Shown: one piece after another, positions 33,730 through 43,605 of the stretch
Layout: each line of letters starts with the position of its first letter
Numbering within the stretch: position 1 is the first letter of the stretch
Origin: Trichocoleus sp. FACHB-46
Lineage (GTDB): Bacteria > Cyanobacteriota > Cyanobacteriia > FACHB-46
Length of the DNA stretch: 64,000 nt
Reading direction: 5' to 3'
Assembly (NCBI RefSeq): GCF_014695385.1
Contig: NZ_JACJOD010000076.1
Location: 124,001 to 188,000 of the forward strand
Notes under the pieces: generated by a model
Seen by the model: only the letters and a program-made list of their open reading frames with translations
What the model was told of the DNA's origin: nothing
Databases searched by the model: none
Position numbers and translations under genes: made by a program

Positions 33730-35463
33730 CTAACGACCCGGAGCGCGAATATAGCCCCACTCTCCTCCTTCAAGTTGCGTTAAGTATGGGCCTTCAGGCC
33801 CAGGGGCTTGAGTGCTCCAACGTCCACTCAAATTCACGTAGGCCAAACCTTCTGAGAAGGAATTGGCATCTGCAAATTGAGGTGCGATCGCAAACTTGCC
33901 GCTTTTATCGATAAAGCCTGCTTTGTTTCCGAGTCGTGCCATTGCCAGCCCACCGGAGAAGGGAGATACTACGGCTACATCTTCGGCCACGACGGAGGTG
34001 CCATTGCCCGCTTGAGCTTGGGGAGCATAGAACTGCGCCGGAATCGCGATCGCGCCTTGGGCATTAATGAAACCCCATTTATCGGCAATTAATACGCCCG
34101 CTAACCCTTCAGCAAAGGATTGTGCCCGATAGAACTGGGGTGGAATTACTAGCTTGCCGCTTTTATCAATGTAGCCCCAGCGGCTCTCAGCGGTTTGTAC
34201 TGCTGCCAATCCGCCTGCGAACGACTGAGCACCCGCAAATTGGAGTGGAATGACCACCGTTCCGGTTTTATCAATAAAGCCAATCCGATTGTTGCGCTCA
34301 ACCTGAGCTAATCCTTCGGAAAATGGAGCAACTGAGCCATAAGGTTGGATGGGAATCACCCACTGCCCCTGAGGGTTGATGAAACCCCATTGCTGATTGA
34401 GTTGTGCAGCAGCCAATCCTTCGGAAAAGGGGAGAGCGTCGTCGAACTGAGGCGAAATCACAAGTTTGCCTGTGCGGTCAATAAAGCCGACCTTATTGCC
34501 TACTCTAACGGCTGCCAGTCCGGCGGAGAAAGGTTTGGCGCTAGCGAACTGCGGCTCCACTAGCCATTGCCCTTGGCGATCGATATAGCCCCAGCGAGTT
34601 CCCTCAGCATCGGGGACAGCTCCCACAGCCGCAAACCCTTCCGAAAACGGCAAAGCCACATTAAAGCGAGGGGCGATCGCGGTTTTGCCAGCAGTATCAA
34701 TATATCCGTAGCGTCCATCTTTCTGCGCAACTGTAAGCCCTTGAGAAAACTGCCCAAACCCACCTGCTGCAGGAGGAATGGCAAACCCGCTCTGGTTCCC
34801 AGCAATGTACTGACTAGGAACCGTTTGACCGAGTTCTGGTTGGCTAGAAGCTAAAGCTTGGCAAAGGAGTACTGCCACTTCCCCCCTAGTAGCCGCTTGG
34901 TTGGGGCGAAGTTGTTTGACCTGCGGGTAATTCACGACTAAACGGTTCAGCGTCCCTGTGGCGATCGCCCGTTTGGCATAAGTAGGCACTTGAGCGGCAT
35001 CGTCAAAATATTGCCGTAAGACTGCATCAGGCTGGTCGGGGGCCGGATGATTCAAGGCATTGGTAGCAATCGCGATCGCCTGGACTCGCGGAATCGCTTG
35101 AGTCGGTTTAAAGGTGCCATCTGGATAACCAGAAAAAAGCTGCCTTGCCGCCGCATCCTGAATCGCTCGGTAAGCCCAGTAAGTGGTTGGTACATCCCGA
35201 AAGGTGGGGGCCCTCTGCGATCGCGGCAGGTTGTGAAAAGCATTCAGCATCAAGACGGCAAACTCGGCCCGAGTCACGGTCTGGTTGGGCCTAAAGGTAC
35301 CATTTGGGTAACCGTTGACTAATTTGCGTTGCGACAGTTGCTCAATGCAAGCTTGCCCCCAGTGAGTTGAAGTATCAGAAAAGCTCCAAGCGACGGATGA
35401 GTTAACGCTCCACATAGAGAAGGTGGCGATCGCCAGAGTTCCCCACCATTTAGCACCGGACAT
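33730..35463 (-). CDS. SLH-domain and WG-repeat surface protein
   Basis: A secreted 577-residue protein. A signal peptide occupies about residues 1-26. Three S-layer homology repeats (about 28-220, with HWGQACIEQL, YWAYRAIQDAA and LRPNQAATRGEVAVLL) bind the cell-wall polymer. Eight complete WG repeats and one partial follow, each with a core such as WGYIDRQGQWLVEPQF or GFIDKTGTVVIP. SLH proteins are anchored on peptidoglycan or the outer membrane side in cyanobacteria; WG repeats form a beta-propeller-like or solenoid surface for binding. No enzyme motif is visible. The ATG at 35463 fits the signal peptide well. Confidence 0.9.
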   Translation of the reverse strand: MSGAKWWGTLAIATFSMWSVNSSVAWSFSDTSTHWGQACIEQLSQRKLVNGYPNGTFRPNQTVTRAEFAVLMLNAFHNLPRSQRAPTFRDVPTTYWAYRAIQDAAARQLFSGYPDGTFKPTQAIPRVQAIAIATNALNHPAPDQPDAVLRQYFDDAAQVPTYAKRAIATGTLNRLVVNYPQVKQLRPNQAATRGEVAVLLCQALASSQPELGQTVPSQYIAGNQSGFAIPPAAGGFGQFSQGLTVAQKDGRYGYIDTAGKTAIAPRFNVALPFSEGFAAVGAVPDAEGTRWGYIDRQGQWLVEPQFASAKPFSAGLAAVRVGNKVGFIDRTGKLVISPQFDDALPFSEGLAAAQLNQQWGFINPQGQWVIPIQPYGSVAPFSEGLAQVERNNRIGFIDKTGTVVIPLQFAGAQSFAGGLAAVQTAESRWGYIDKSGKLVIPPQFYRAQSFAEGLAGVLIADKWGFINAQGAIAIPAQFYAPQAQAGNGTSVVAEDVAVVSPFSGGLAMARLGNKAGFIDKSGKFAIAPQFADANSFSEGLAYVNLSGRWSTQAPGPEGPYLTQLEGGEWGYIRAPGR

Positions 35464-35760
35464 GAAAAGTTGCTCCTAGCCAGATTGAGTCTCCTTACCA
35501 GTCTGAGCAATTCTCCAGGCTAACCACTACGCCTGATGGGATGAAACTAAAACTGGATCTTTCCCTAGTCTCTTGTTTCATTGGCCCCACTTTGCCTGAA
35601 TTCCTGTTAAGATGAATTTCTGCCAGTACATTCCGGTCTGTTGCTGGCGCATTGGAACTTGCTCATCCAAGCTCTCCAACTGAATCATAAGTTTCCTGCT
35701 CTTAGACTGGTCCCAGGTACTGAATTTGGGATAGGGGCACCACTAGGAGCGATCGCATCC
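35464..35760. other. Divergent intergenic and 5' leader of the helicase gene
   Basis: About 300 bases between divergent genes. An open frame continues upstream from the helicase ATG to 35641 but lacks a supported start or helicase-like residues, so I treat it as 5' leader. Long leaders are usual for cyanobacterial DEAD-box helicase genes. I could not identify a convincing promoter. Confidence 0.4.
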
Positions 35761-37050
35761 ATGACATTTCAACACCTCGGTCTTTCGGCCGACTTGCTTC
35801 GTGCTGTTACTGAGCAGGGCTACACTGAACCTACTCCGATTCAGCAGGCAGCAATTCCCGCCATTTTGAAAGGGCAAGACATTCTTGCTAGTGCTCAAAC
35901 CGGGACAGGCAAGACCGCTGGCTTTACTCTGCCACTTCTGCAACGCCTTAGCGCCAAAACTGCTGGTAAAGGTGATCGCTCACCTCGTGCCCTTATTCTC
36001 ACACCGACTCGTGAATTAGCAGCTCAGGTGGGTGATAGCGTCAAAACCTATGGTAAGTACCTGTCTTTGCGAGCCACTGTTATTTATGGCGGCGTCGGCA
36101 TTGAACCACAAATTCAAACCCTGCGTCGGGGCGTGGACATTCTGGTGGCTACCCCCGGTCGGTTGCTGGATCACTTGGGGCAAAAGACTTTAGACCTTTC
36201 TCAGGTCGAAATCTTAGTCCTAGATGAGTGCGATCGCATGCTGGATATGGGTTTTATCCACGACATCCGCAAGATTCTGGCGAAACTGCCTCAAGCACGG
36301 CAGACCCTAATGTTTTCCGCCACTTTTTCTAAGGCGATTCAGCAGTTGGCTAATACCCTGCTTGACTCTCCTAGCCTGATCGAAGTTGCTCCCCGCAATA
36401 CTGCTGCTGAGCAAGTAGAGCAGGTAGTGCATCTAGTCGATCGCAATCGCAAACAAGAACTCCTTTCTTATATGATTGGGTTCCACAACTGGCAGCAGGT
36501 GTTGGTCTTTACCCGCACCAAGCATGGAGCCAACCGCCTAGCTGAACAGTTGGCGAGAGACGGACTAAAAAGCACCGCGATTCATGGCAACAAAACTCAA
36601 GCCGCTCGCACCCGTGCCTTGAGCGATTTTAAGCAGGGAAAAGTGCGGGTCTTGGTCGCTACCGATGTTGCCTCACGGGGCCTAGATATTGATCAGCTGC
36701 CTCACGTCGTCAACTTTGAGCTACCAGATGTGCCAGAAGACTACGTACATCGCATTGGCCGTACAGGTCGAGCAGGCAATGAGGGCCGAGCGGTTTCCTT
36801 GGTCTGTGGCGATGAATACCCCCTGTTGAAAAATATTGAGCGCTTGCTCAATCGCACCTTTAGTAGAGACATCATTCCAGGATATGAGCCCACCGCCTCA
36901 GCCCAGTCGAAAGCAGACCCATCTAGCCGTAAGCGATCCGGTCAAGGTCGTGGTACTGGGGCAAAAACCCAGGCTCAAGCTGCTTCCACCCAGGGTAAAA
37001 AGCACACCTCCGCGAGAAGCCGCGATCGCAAACAGCTCCGGACTGGTTAA
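35761..37050 (+). CDS. DEAD-box RNA helicase (RhlE type) with DECD motif
   Basis: An ATP-dependent RNA helicase of 429 residues. It has the Q motif ([11 protein letters not shown]), Walker [11 protein letters not shown], motif Ia PTRELA, motif II as DECD (residues 155-158) in place of DEAD, motif III SAT, motif [14 protein letters not shown] and motif [12 protein letters not shown]. The C-terminal 60 residues are Lys/Arg/Gln-rich and probably bind RNA. The frame opens 40 codons earlier, but the homology begins at the ATG at 35761, which has AGGAG 11 bases upstream. It likely helps ribosome assembly or cold-stress RNA remodelling. Confidence 0.9.
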   Translation: MTFQHLGLSADLLRAVTEQGYTEPTPIQQAAIPAILKGQDILASAQTGTGKTAGFTLPLLQRLSAKTAGKGDRSPRALILTPTRELAAQVGDSVKTYGKYLSLRATVIYGGVGIEPQIQTLRRGVDILVATPGRLLDHLGQKTLDLSQVEILVLDECDRMLDMGFIHDIRKILAKLPQARQTLMFSATFSKAIQQLANTLLDSPSLIEVAPRNTAAEQVEQVVHLVDRNRKQELLSYMIGFHNWQQVLVFTRTKHGANRLAEQLARDGLKSTAIHGNKTQAARTRALSDFKQGKVRVLVATDVASRGLDIDQLPHVVNFELPDVPEDYVHRIGRTGRAGNEGRAVSLVCGDEYPLLKNIERLLNRTFSRDIIPGYEPTASAQSKADPSSRKRSGQGRGTGAKTQAQAASTQGKKHTSARSRDRKQLRTG

Positions 37051-37170
37051 GGGTCTGCGTTAGTTCCTCAGCCAGAGCCACACCTGGGAAATGCCACTGA
37101 ATTAGCTATCAGAGTAGGGTGAGTCGAGGAAAATTCTTGATCTTAAGTCGTGAGAGCGCTTAAGACCTAA

Positions 37171-37362
37171 TTTTTAGGGAATTTTAGTACCGCTCCTACA
37201 TCACAACACTTTACAATTGGCAACGTTGCCGTAAGTGTGGAAAAGGGTTCCCTAATATTCCAAGTGGTTGAAATTCAGCCTGTACTAGCTACGAAAGCAA
37301 CACCGATTCCCTCTGAGTATCGCTTGCAGGTGGTCGTCAACGTTTTGTCGCATTTAATCTAA
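37171..37362 (+). pseudogene. Protein-like frame without a good start, upstream of fusA
   Basis: Between TAA 37168-37170 and TAA 37360-37362 a 63-codon frame reads like a beta-rich protein (FTIGNVAVSVEKGSLIFQ, then EYRLQVVVNVL). It contains no ATG or TTG near its 5' end; the earliest possible start is GTG at 37237. It ends nine bases before the EF-G ATG. It may be a gene remnant, a small protein with a non-standard start, or chance. A 12-bp palindrome GGCAACGTTGCC lies within it at 37219-37230. The rest of the 37051-37371 interval shows nothing else. Confidence 0.3.
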
Positions 37363-37371
37363 AGAGCAACT

Positions 37372-39456
37372 ATGAAAGACCTCACTCGTTATCGCAATAT
37401 CGGCATCTTCGCTCACGTTGATGCAGGTAAAACGACCACAACTGAAAGAATCCTGAAATTGACCGGTAAGATCCACAAGATTGGTGAGGTCCATGAAGGT
37501 GCGGCGACGACAGACTTCATGGAACAGGAGCAAGAGCGTGGCATCACGATTCAGTCTGCTGCTACGAGCTGTTTCTGGAACGACCACCAACTCAATATCA
37601 TTGACACCCCAGGTCACGTAGACTTCACCATTGAAGTTTATCGTTCCCTTAAAGTGCTCGATGGTGGTGTCGGTGTTTTCTGTGGTTCTGGTGGTGTTGA
37701 ACCCCAGTCTGAAACCAACTGGCGTTATGCAAACGACTCCAAAGTTTCTCGTGTGATCTACGTTAACAAGCTCGATCGCACCGGAGCTGATTTTTACCGT
37801 GTCGTCAAGCAAGTTGAACAAGTCCTAGGTGCTAAGCCCTTGGTCATGGTGTTGCCCATCGGTGTGGAAGAGCAGTTTAGTGGTGTCGTTGATCTGCTAA
37901 CCCGTAAAGCTTGGATCTGGGATAACTCTGGCGATCCCATGAACTATCAGATCAAAGAAGTTCCTGCCGACATGGCCGATCAGGTCGAGACCTATCGTGA
38001 GCAGTTGATTGAAACTGCGGTCGAGCAAGACGACGAGCTGATGGAGAAATACCTGGAAGGCGAAGAGCTGACCATCGACGAAATTAAGCGGTGTATCCGT
38101 AAGGGCACCATCGACCTAGCCTTCTTCCCCACCTACTGCGGCTCCTCGTTCAAAAACAAAGGGGTACAGTTGGTGCTGGATGCGGTAGTGGACTACCTAC
38201 CCAACCCTACGGAAGTCAAGCCTCAGCCAGAAATGGACCTCGAAGGCAACGAGATGGGCACCTTCGCCTATGTTGACTCTGAAAAGCCATTGCGAGCTTT
38301 GGCGTTCAAGATTATGGACGATCGCTTTGGCGCGCTTACCTTTACCCGGATTTACTCCGGTAAACTATCCAAGGGTGATACAGTCCTTAACACGGCTACT
38401 GGTAAGACCGAGCGGATCAGCCGTCTGGTGGAGATGCACGCCAATTCCCGCGAAGAGATCGAATCGGCTCAAGCGGGTGACATTGTCGCGATCGTCGGCA
38501 TGAAAAATGTCCAGACGGGGCATACCCTCTGCGATCCTAAGAACCCAGCGACATTAGAACCAATGGTCTTCCCAGAACCCGTGATCTCGATCTCGGTTAG
38601 ACCGAAAACCAAAGGTGGTGAGGAGAAAATGGTCGCTGCCTTGACCAAAATGGTGCAAGAAGACCCATCCTTCCACATGATGACGGATGAGGAGAGTGGC
38701 GAAACGATCCTGAAGGGGATGGGTGAGTTACACCTAGATATTAAGGTTGACATTCTCAAGCGGACTCACGGGGTGGAAGTAGAGGTTGGCAAACCTCAAG
38801 TTGCTTACCGCGAGTCGATCACCAAGCGTCTGGAAGATGATTACACCCACAAGAAGCAGTCGGGTGGTTCGGGTCAATTTGCCAAGATTGGCTACGTCAT
38901 CGAGCCTGGTGAAGCAGGTACTGGTTTTGTATTCGAGTCCAAAGTGACAGGAGGCAGTGTACCTAGAGAATACTGGCCAGCGGTGCAGAAAGGCTTTGAA
39001 AGCTGCATTGATAAAGGTGTATTGGCTGGGTTCCCTTGTCTAGACTTGAAGTTCACGCTCCTAGAAGGTGGTTTCCACCCGGTTGACTCGTCAGCAATGG
39101 CGTTTGAGATCGCGGCCAAAGCAGCTTATCGCCAATCGATGCCTAAGGCGAGCCCTCAACTGCTAGAACCCATCATGAACGTAGATGTCTTCACTCCAGA
39201 CAACTACATGGGCGATGTCATTGGCGACCTCAACCGTCGTCGGGGCATGATGAAATCTCAAGAGACAGGCCCGACTGGGGCTCGAATTAAGGCAGATGTG
39301 CCCTTGAGTGAGATGTTTGGCTACATTGGTGACCTCCGGACGATGACCTCAGGTCGTGGTCAGTTCTCGATGTCGTTTTCGCACTATGCGCCTTGCCCAA
39401 ACAACATCGCTGAGGAAGTGATTAAGGAAACCAAAGAGCGCCAAGCTGCTTCATAG
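37372..39456 (+). CDS. fusA: Elongation factor G, stand-alone paralogue
   Basis: A complete translational GTPase of 694 residues with G1 AHVDAGKTT, switch [15 protein letters not shown] in VNKLDR, and domains II-V ending in the [15 protein letters not shown] tail. It moves tRNAs and mRNA on the ribosome or aids ribosome recycling. The gene is not in a ribosomal-protein operon. The domain IV loop region reads [12 protein letters not shown] instead of the SGGRGQYG form of the main EF-G, pointing to a paralogue (cyanobacteria commonly encode more than one). An intrinsic terminator follows. Confidence 0.9.
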   Translation: MKDLTRYRNIGIFAHVDAGKTTTTERILKLTGKIHKIGEVHEGAATTDFMEQEQERGITIQSAATSCFWNDHQLNIIDTPGHVDFTIEVYRSLKVLDGGVGVFCGSGGVEPQSETNWRYANDSKVSRVIYVNKLDRTGADFYRVVKQVEQVLGAKPLVMVLPIGVEEQFSGVVDLLTRKAWIWDNSGDPMNYQIKEVPADMADQVETYREQLIETAVEQDDELMEKYLEGEELTIDEIKRCIRKGTIDLAFFPTYCGSSFKNKGVQLVLDAVVDYLPNPTEVKPQPEMDLEGNEMGTFAYVDSEKPLRALAFKIMDDRFGALTFTRIYSGKLSKGDTVLNTATGKTERISRLVEMHANSREEIESAQAGDIVAIVGMKNVQTGHTLCDPKNPATLEPMVFPEPVISISVRPKTKGGEEKMVAALTKMVQEDPSFHMMTDEESGETILKGMGELHLDIKVDILKRTHGVEVEVGKPQVAYRESITKRLEDDYTHKKQSGGSGQFAKIGYVIEPGEAGTGFVFESKVTGGSVPREYWPAVQKGFESCIDKGVLAGFPCLDLKFTLLEGGFHPVDSSAMAFEIAAKAAYRQSMPKASPQLLEPIMNVDVFTPDNYMGDVIGDLNRRRGMMKSQETGPTGARIKADVPLSEMFGYIGDLRTMTSGRGQFSMSFSHYAPCPNNIAEEVIKETKERQAAS

Positions 39457-39510
39457 GGTTAAACGTAGCTTGCTGCTTCCAGTAAGCGTTTGATGTTTCC
39501 TAACGAATAG

Positions 39511-39538
39511 AAAAGCCTCCCACTGGGAGGCTTTTTTC
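39511..39538 (+). terminator. Rho-independent terminator after the EF-G gene
   Basis: AAAAGCCTCCCA is followed almost directly by TGGGAGGCTTTTTT: a 9-10 bp GC-rich stem with a minimal loop and a run of six T. It is 55 bases after the EF-G stop codon. The A-rich left flank may allow it to serve the convergent GST gene as well. Confidence 0.85.
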
Positions 39539-39563
39539 TTAATGATGAGAATTGAGCACAATC

Positions 39564-40784
39564 TCAATTCCTAGCAAAGTTAGCGGGATCTTGATCCCGT
39601 CGATGTTTGACGGGAAGGGGAGGGCTCTGGCGATCGCCCACCAAGGCAGCAGTTGTCTCTAAAGCTGTCCTCAGTTGCTTTGCTGCGTAGATAGACATAT
39701 CGCGGGGCGCGTTAATGCGATCGCGCAAATAACGCAGCGCCAGATCAGACCCCAAGGGTGGCAAACAGGTTTGGTTGGTCATCATGTAGGTGAGGGCACA
39801 CCGTAAAGCTTCATCAAATAGTTTGTCATCAGCAGGATTGACCCGAATAATATTGGCGCGGTGCTTGATTACTCGGTGCAGGGCTTCAGCGCGTGAATTC
39901 TCAGGCTCTGGGTAAGCCACATCAGGTAGCCCAAACCAAGGGCCTTGATCGACTTGGGCTTTGTTCCGCAGCATCTGAGGCTCACCGTTTTCCCAGCAGC
40001 CCCCCATTTGAGGCGGCAAATCATGCACGTGAGTATGAAAATCGCTTTGAGTGCCACAATAGGTTGGTCGGCTTTCCATTGCGGCAAACCAGTTACTTAA
40101 ACGAGGGTTTGCCTCTCGGAGCGAGTAGCCTTTGTAGTAATAAAGACTGGCATTCATGCGCTCGACATAGGGAGTAAAGATCACATCAGCAGTGCCGAAC
40201 TCCTTCAAGAAGTAAGGGCCAGGGGTGCTGCCTAGGGCAAACTCGACCTTATCTACTACGCCTGTAAATTGCTCCCGGTTGCGCTGCTCTTGCTGAGCTG
40301 ATCCGGTTGGGTAGCAAAGCCAAGTACACCAAGCTCTAAAGAGTAGCCGCTCCAACTGCCGCAGTGGCATCACGGTTGGGTCTTTCATGCCAAGACCGAG
40401 GGGACCAAATACCTGCTCTAGGGCGATCAAAATGTCATCACTTTCGGTGATCAGACGTCCATCTAGTTCGATCGCGGGTAGCATGCCCGATGGCACCTTG
40501 CGTTTGTACCAGCTCTCCTTTTCTCCGTAGCAGAACATGGTTACTTTTTCAATGCGGTAAGGAATCTGCTTTTCCTCTAGCCATAGCCAAATTTTCTGGC
40601 AGTAAGGGCACCAAGCGTGATTGTCGCGATATAGCGTGACGCGCACCTCGGACTCGCTGTGCCCGAACAGGCGCAAACAAGCCTGAGCATTGGTAGGCCC
40701 ATTGACCGTATCGACTTGAAAATCGGTGAGGGCTTCTAGTTCAGGCCAACTGAGGGGAGCGATCGCCATAGAGATGGATGTCAT
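39564..40784 (-). CDS. Glutathione S-transferase family protein with C-terminal extension
   Basis: A GST-fold protein of about 406 residues. The thioredoxin-like domain starts at [18 protein letters not shown] with a CPYC pair; [19 protein letters not shown] matches the glutathione-binding strand and helix (Pro and Glu-Ser). A helical C-terminal domain follows (about residues 125-240), and the last 160 residues form an extension with no named domain. The CPYC motif suggests glutaredoxin- or omega-like thiol chemistry rather than classic Ser/Tyr GST activity. The frame opens at TTG 40799; the ATG at 40784 is chosen, although no clear ribosome-binding site is seen. Confidence 0.82.
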   Translation of the reverse strand: MTSISMAIAPLSWPELEALTDFQVDTVNGPTNAQACLRLFGHSESEVRVTLYRDNHAWCPYCQKIWLWLEEKQIPYRIEKVTMFCYGEKESWYKRKVPSGMLPAIELDGRLITESDDILIALEQVFGPLGLGMKDPTVMPLRQLERLLFRAWCTWLCYPTGSAQQEQRNREQFTGVVDKVEFALGSTPGPYFLKEFGTADVIFTPYVERMNASLYYYKGYSLREANPRLSNWFAAMESRPTYCGTQSDFHTHVHDLPPQMGGCWENGEPQMLRNKAQVDQGPWFGLPDVAYPEPENSRAEALHRVIKHRANIIRVNPADDKLFDEALRCALTYMMTNQTCLPPLGSDLALRYLRDRINAPRDMSIYAAKQLRTALETTAALVGDRQSPPLPVKHRRDQDPANFARN

Positions 40785-40854
40785 TAGGGCTCGATTCAAT
40801 GCGGATTAGTTTGGAAAATAGCTTTGTAGCTAGCTCAATGTCAAATTTGCGAAA

Positions 40855-41304
40855 TTAAAGAGCAGTGTTTCCTCCTTCGATCTCCTGCTTGAGCCGCCAC
40901 AAATCTTCGTACAGTTGCCCGTCTGGGGCTTCACCCAAAAATGTAGCAATGACTGCTCCCGCCATGCCACCGAAAGGGCTGTAATCCATTGTTACCTTGA
41001 CTTCTGTGCCCGCTTCGTACTCCGAGCTGCGAAAGCTGACACAGCCTTCGTTAGGCACATTACTACCAGGCAGCGATCGCCAGCAAATTAGCTCATTTTC
41101 TTGGTCCTGCGTGATCTCAGCATCCCATTCAATGTGGTTGCCTAAGGGAGCTTTGGTAATCCAATGAGAACGCTGTTCATCTAACACTTTCACTGACTCT
41201 AGGTGATTCATGAACCGTGGCAAGTTCTCAAAGTTGCGCCAGAACTGATACAGCTCTTGAGGAGAGCGGTCAATCCGAATACTTCTTTCTACATGGATAC
41301 TCAT
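40855..41304 (-). CDS. SRPBCC/polyketide cyclase-like protein
   Basis: A 149-residue START/Bet v1-fold protein (SRPBCC superfamily, cyclase/dehydrase type). It shows the N-terminal strand SIHVERSIRIDRSPQELYQFW, the NLPRFMNHLESVKVL helix-strand and a C-terminal helix DLWRLKQEIEGG. The fold binds a hydrophobic ligand. It is widespread in bacteria next to stress genes; the ligand is unknown. The ATG start at 41304 is clear. Confidence 0.85.
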   Translation of the reverse strand: MSIHVERSIRIDRSPQELYQFWRNFENLPRFMNHLESVKVLDEQRSHWITKAPLGNHIEWDAEITQDQENELICWRSLPGSNVPNEGCVSFRSSEYEAGTEVKVTMDYSPFGGMAGAVIATFLGEAPDGQLYEDLWRLKQEIEGGNTAL

Positions 41305-41470
41305 CGAGTTACCTGTTAGCTAAATGTCTGATTTATCTTGCCTAGACTTTGAGCTTAGATCCCTTTTAGTGAACTTACACCTGCTAGGGGAGAGACCTAT
41401 GAGGGTTTGGCCTAATAGAATGAACCACTTTCTGTGGCCACAGCCTGCCCGGATTCCAGGTCGCTCAAGG

Positions 41471-43480
41471 TTAGTTTGCAGACAAAGCCGCGCTTAGCTC
41501 AGTTATATCGACGGGCTTGACTAAATGCACCGCGAAACCTGCTTGACGGGAGCGATCGCGGTCTTCTGGCTGACCATAGCCGCTTAGAGCTAAGAGTCGG
41601 ATCTGGCTCAAGGCTGGTAGTTGGCGGAGACGACGAGCCAGCTCATAACCATCCATCCCCGGCAGCCCAATATCCAGCACCGCGATGTCTGGCAGAAAAG
41701 ACTGAGCGATTTCCAGCCCTTGGAGACCGTCGTAGGCAACTTCCGTGATATGCCCACAGAGATTTAGCGAGATCGCCAAGACTTCAGCCGCATCCATATT
41801 GTCATCAACGATGAGGATACGAAGTGGCTGCTGACCCGTCGGCGCAGGGATGTCAGCTAGAGTTTTCTCACTTTGAGCCAACTGAGGCGCTAATGGCAAC
41901 CACACCGAGAATTCGCTACCTTGGCCTTTGCCTGCACTCGCCGCTGATACTCGTCCTCCATGTAGGGTGACTAGGTTTTTGACAATTGCCAGTCCAAGCC
42001 CTAAACCTCCCTGCGATCGCTCAATAGACTGCTGCTCCTGGTAGAACAGGTCAAATACTTTGGGTAAGAGTTCAGGTGCCATGCCGTTACCCGTATCGCT
42101 GACACGCAACCAAACTTCGCTGTCTACCCGCTCCGCTAAGATGCTAATCTCACCTCCTGGCTCGGTATATTTAGCCGCATTATTCAGCAAGTTCGCAATC
42201 ACCTGTGCCAACCGTCTAGGATCAGCTTCAATCATGAGGTCTGTGCTAGGCACCCCAATTGTGAGGTTGTGACGGCGTTGTTCCAATAAAGGGCTGCACT
42301 GCTCCACCGCTTCTGCAACGATCGCTGCTAGTTCCAAGGGTTCCTGCTGGAGCGTCAGCTTGCCCCGAGCGAGACGCGAGACATCCAGTAAATCATCGAC
42401 CAGACCTACTAGGTGATGCACTTGACGCTCAATCACTGTCCGTTCTTTGTCTACTTCTGAGATGCCGCGCAGTCGCATCAGGTTCAGCGCAGTCAGGATT
42501 GGCGCGAGCGGATTGCGGAGTTCATGCCCCAGCATAGCCAAGAATTCATCTTTAGCTCGGTTGGCTAACTCAGCTTCACGCTGGGCATTGGAAATCTCAG
42601 TCACTTCAAAGGCAACTACAACGATGCTGTCGGTCTTGTCATACTCATCGGGGAGAGGTTGGTAAACGACCTCAAAGAAGCACTCCTCAATCGTCTGTGG
42701 CTGACCACGATTCAGCATTACCTGGATTCTGCCTATGTAGGGTTGCCCCGTTGTGTAAACAACGTCGAGTAACTCATAAATACCCTGACCCGCCAACTCA
42801 GGCAGCGCCGCCTGCACTGACTTACCCACCACTAGTCTGTGGCCAACCAGTTCCAGGTAGCGCTCATTAGCAAACTCAAAGACAAAATCTGAGCCTCGCA
42901 GGACAGCAATCCCTACAGGCGCATGTTTAAAGATGCGCGATAGTTGGTTGGCATTGGCTTGCAACCGTTTTTCAAGCAGTACCTTTTCGGTTGTTTCTGT
43001 AAATGTGACGAGGATACCTGCGACGTTACCAGCGTCATCTGGAACAGGGCTATAAGAGAAATTGAAGTAGCAATCCTCTGGATAGCCAAAGCGATCGATC
43101 GTGAGCTTAAAATTATCAAAGCCAAAGGACTTGCCCTGCCATACCTCTGCCCACATGGGCCCAATGGTGTTCCAAATCTCTGGCCAAGTTTCTTGGGCAC
43201 TAATTCCTAAAGCTGCTGGATGCTTATCACCTAAAATCGGACGATAGGCGTCGTTATAAAACTGAGTAAATTCCTGGCCCCAAGCAATGTACATTGGCAA
43301 CTGACATTGCAGCAGGATACGAACAGCAATCTTTAGGCTTTGGGGCCAAGCCTCTACCGATCCGACCGGCGTTTTAGCCCAGTCAATCGTCCGCATGAGC
43401 GCACCCATTTCTCCACCACCAGAGAAAGTAGCATGAGCGGCTAACCAATTCGCTTCGTCCCTAGATGCATCCGGTTGCAT
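41471..43480 (-). CDS. Hybrid sensor histidine kinase (PAS-PAS-HisKA-HATPase-REC)
   Basis: A cytoplasmic hybrid kinase of 669 residues. The N-terminal region (about 20-175) is a PAS-like sensor beginning with a motif typical of these kinases (DWAKTPVGSVEAWPQSL). A second PAS is at about 180-300. The phospho-acceptor lies in GHELRNP near residue 320. The ATPase has NLLNNAAKYTEPGG and GGLGLGLAIV. The receiver at the C terminus carries its Asp in VLDIGLPGMDG near residue 601. No membrane segments. It is followed downstream by the SRPBCC gene. Confidence 0.88.
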   Translation of the reverse strand: MQPDASRDEANWLAAHATFSGGGEMGALMRTIDWAKTPVGSVEAWPQSLKIAVRILLQCQLPMYIAWGQEFTQFYNDAYRPILGDKHPAALGISAQETWPEIWNTIGPMWAEVWQGKSFGFDNFKLTIDRFGYPEDCYFNFSYSPVPDDAGNVAGILVTFTETTEKVLLEKRLQANANQLSRIFKHAPVGIAVLRGSDFVFEFANERYLELVGHRLVVGKSVQAALPELAGQGIYELLDVVYTTGQPYIGRIQVMLNRGQPQTIEECFFEVVYQPLPDEYDKTDSIVVVAFEVTEISNAQREAELANRAKDEFLAMLGHELRNPLAPILTALNLMRLRGISEVDKERTVIERQVHHLVGLVDDLLDVSRLARGKLTLQQEPLELAAIVAEAVEQCSPLLEQRRHNLTIGVPSTDLMIEADPRRLAQVIANLLNNAAKYTEPGGEISILAERVDSEVWLRVSDTGNGMAPELLPKVFDLFYQEQQSIERSQGGLGLGLAIVKNLVTLHGGRVSAASAGKGQGSEFSVWLPLAPQLAQSEKTLADIPAPTGQQPLRILIVDDNMDAAEVLAISLNLCGHITEVAYDGLQGLEIAQSFLPDIAVLDIGLPGMDGYELARRLRQLPALSQIRLLALSGYGQPEDRDRSRQAGFAVHLVKPVDITELSAALSAN

Positions 43481-43605
43481 AGGCCTGTGGTCAACAGTTA
43501 TTGATTTGTAGTCCCCTACTTCTCATCCTAGAGGATGCGCTTCTAGAAGCTCAGGATTTGCAGCTTCACTACTGATTTGGCTGGTTACTTACTGGAACTA
43601 AGTCA

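Noticed and set aside
35641-35760. Upstream extension of the helicase frame to 35641
   Set aside because: The 40 extra residues show no helicase similarity, and the ATG at 35761 has a plausible ribosome-binding site and the family N terminus.
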